DNA of 6,749 nt from Candidatus Poseidoniaceae archaeon (lineage in GTDB: Archaea; Thermoplasmatota; Poseidoniia; Poseidoniales; Poseidoniaceae), in contig DUKK01000019.1 in the NCBI GenBank assembly GCA_013329355.1, positions 1 through 6,749 on the forward strand, given 5' to 3'. Below, piece by piece: positions 6,401-6,749 of this stretch. Under the pieces are notes generated by a model. That model made no database searches and was not told the origin of the DNA. It worked only from the letters and a program-made list of their open reading frames with translations. Position 1 is the stretch's first letter. Each line of letters opens with the position of its first letter. The position numbers and the translations under genes are program-made.

Positions 6401-6749
6401 CGGGTAAATCTACTACCAAGATACTGACAGTCAAGGTGCCATCGACCGAAGACCCGGGAGCCTTCGTTATTTATCTGAAGGGTTGGTCTGAGGGCGAACC
6501 GATTAAATCGGTCGACAAAGGAACCTACGATATCCTTGAATTAGGCATCTTCGTATCGATTCAGTCTGAAGGAAATATCGTGTTTGAGGAACTATTACCA
6601 GATGAGAGCGAGGTTGAGGTAAAAGCCGGAGAGTGTCACACCTTTGAACAAGATGTAACCAAGAATTTTGAGTCTGGTAATCTAATTTTCAGCACACCGG
6701 GCGCTCCTGAAACCCAACCAGACGACATTGATGAATCGACTTGGCGAGA
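3460..6749 (+). CDS. Large secreted protein: propeller-type repeats with an inserted vWA domain, then Ig-like domains (3' truncated)
   Basis: The frame runs without a stop from 3460 to the window edge, giving 1096 codons with the C-terminus missing. Residues 1-31 form a signal peptide (hydrophobic core SLVSIMLLSVLSGMVIA), so the protein is exported. Seven repeats of the form D-x-x-G-N-x-H-I-x-W followed by a Y-rich strand have their Trp at residues 67, 117, 181, 244, 602, 687 and 761, as expected for a seven-bladed beta-propeller. Between repeats 4 and 5 sits a von Willebrand A domain (about 252-527): strand VELVFVIDTSGSM with Asp259, Ser261 and Ser263, then Thr370 in GPGTNW and Asp410 in LPVSDEG, a complete MIDAS metal site. 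Residues about 788-916 and 917-1028 look like Ig-like CARDB/NEW3-type domains, and a further domain has begun at the edge. The role is probably surface adhesion or ligand binding; the ligand is unknown. A membrane anchor or sorting signal would be expected downstream. Alternative starts are ATG 3421 and 3436, the latter giving a more basic N-terminus. Confidence 0.88.
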   Translation, partial: MSQAFKSVSLVSIMLLSVLSGMVIASDFAEANTVVITEPQQIVDGGSASDTQTAIVGDSQGNVHIIWARNNLHLYYSMLASNGEILIDATQITNPGIHKIWHPDVVADDDDNIHIVWTDKSGTHKIMYTALSPYKIQPFNGQTSTDGAITGIDDTIISQRAQDRDWPSIDVDSQGNIHVAWEDEYDELEKFFNQPQVYYSMIQPDFVTQDVITLFDDTLLTPIIGHKGHPDIVVDANDQVQIAWDDTRGGKVELVFVIDTSGSMYSEWADVCTVIYGGSFSDGSSFEGIKPLLEVANMTVYETIYGLDGGFGLPSAADSGDCAGYNQNAGPRSTPLGDGDDSGGIRTLSTTVYNGNPYSGSSGEDWGPGTNWACLSWRDANDNVPGSPLAGGANHKWNPNATKIVLPVSDEGPKDGDPSQQADDINSISEAHDSCVRAGVIPIGLYGQGYGGAGNIQSHFLDLVKCPNGVVSTQPRNCPGSDPTNNPGNVNAGGQAYEFPSGSGGAGAMALLVEAMVYVATNNSREIYMTVLDPYAKMNNDPTWTPGASGHSVANGGYVEDTGPAETGHLVVVNDTRITIDDAYSFHPSIGVDMQGNTHIAWMDARDYGFEKSANYEVYYTKLRLQGAGAFDGAEEGLSTYAIKKIQDTAISNVEGLDGLTNNRPWSGHSIFPSLLTDEQNNVHIAWVDSANVTAGEEVQYARLNQTDLTGLGEFALDPWEIVSITSWASNKLGTDTAGRPEIGMPPAFANDLGSGAHVGWSDRNKCNDEQNGAFTICYSHVLTGQVDVELELGETFYHVIEPGEQTLYNMTMNNSTPGDIDLVADTYGLNITGVPQNWSAQIFFSDNQTQITPTTPIFLKGGEFINFYLRVQAPTIYQANEDELAQIVVTAKSYKDPAIRSDLTTLTLMDVVHGISLDTSLSVQDIEQGSQATFSITITNTGNVQDSFLFWDPNTLEGQQEWLLPFGWEITFPLRVELDPGKSTTKILTVKVPSTEDPGAFVIYLKGWSEGEPIKSVDKGTYDILELGIFVSIQSEGNIVFEELLPDESEVEVKAGECHTFEQDVTKNFESGNLIFSTPGAPETQPDDIDESTWR
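3595..5814 (+). repeat. Seven protein-level propeller repeats interrupted by the vWA domain
   Basis: The repeats are visible in the protein, not as DNA identity. Cores are DSQGNVHIIW, DDDDNIHIVW, DSQGNIHVAW, DANDQVQIAW, DMQGNTHIAW, DEQNNVHIAW and the most diverged, DLGSGAHVGW. Most are preceded by a P-x-[IVL] strand and followed by a strand such as LYYSM, VYYSM, VYYTK or VQYAR. Repeats 1-3 are spaced 50-64 residues apart; repeats 4 and 5 are 358 apart because of the vWA domain (4213-5040) and its linker. Repeat 7 has two cysteines (767 and 778) well placed for a disulfide across a hairpin. Confidence 0.7.

Noticed and set aside
1..6749. tRNA, rRNA, CRISPR, insertion sequence or integrase signatures
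   Set aside because: None was seen on reading both strands; the window is almost filled by five co-directional genes.

Overview
The window looks like a piece of an archaeal chromosome, most likely from a planktonic Marine Group II/III euryarchaeon (Poseidoniia, Thermoplasmatota). The assignment is an inference. It rests on a strong GAGGTG ribosome binding site, a DUF2299-like protein of mainly archaeal type, a very large signal-peptide-bearing protein built of propeller, vWA and Ig-like modules, and a bacterial-type glycerolipid acyltransferase beside them. All genes that can be supported are on the + strand. No RNA gene, mobile element or CRISPR array was seen.

Layout. (1) The 5'-truncated C-terminal end of a succinate dehydrogenase/fumarate reductase-type flavoprotein runs to 592; the residue at the usual substrate-arginine position is Thr. 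(2) A HIT-family nucleotide hydrolase lies at 625-1059. (3) Joined to it by a TAATG stop/start overlap is a 544-residue PlsC-like acyltransferase with a three-helix membrane tail (1059-2693); its ribosome binding site lies inside the HIT gene. (4) A 212-residue DUF2299-like protein of unknown function lies at 2737-3375. (5) From 3460 to the right edge runs an open frame of 1096 codons without a stop. It encodes a secreted protein with a signal peptide, seven propeller-type repeats, a von Willebrand A domain with a complete MIDAS metal site spliced into repeat 4, and then at least two Ig-like domains. Its C-terminus lies beyond the window.

How the genes relate. Only the HIT and acyltransferase genes are clearly coupled in translation. 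The other genes are close together (gaps of 32, 43 and 84 bases) and co-directional, but their functions do not form an obvious pathway. Each of the three gaps holds a small perfect or near-perfect inverted repeat just after the upstream stop codon. The most unusual item is the secreted protein with a vWA domain nested in a propeller. It is plausibly a cell-surface adhesion or ligand-binding protein, but its ligand cannot be told from the sequence.
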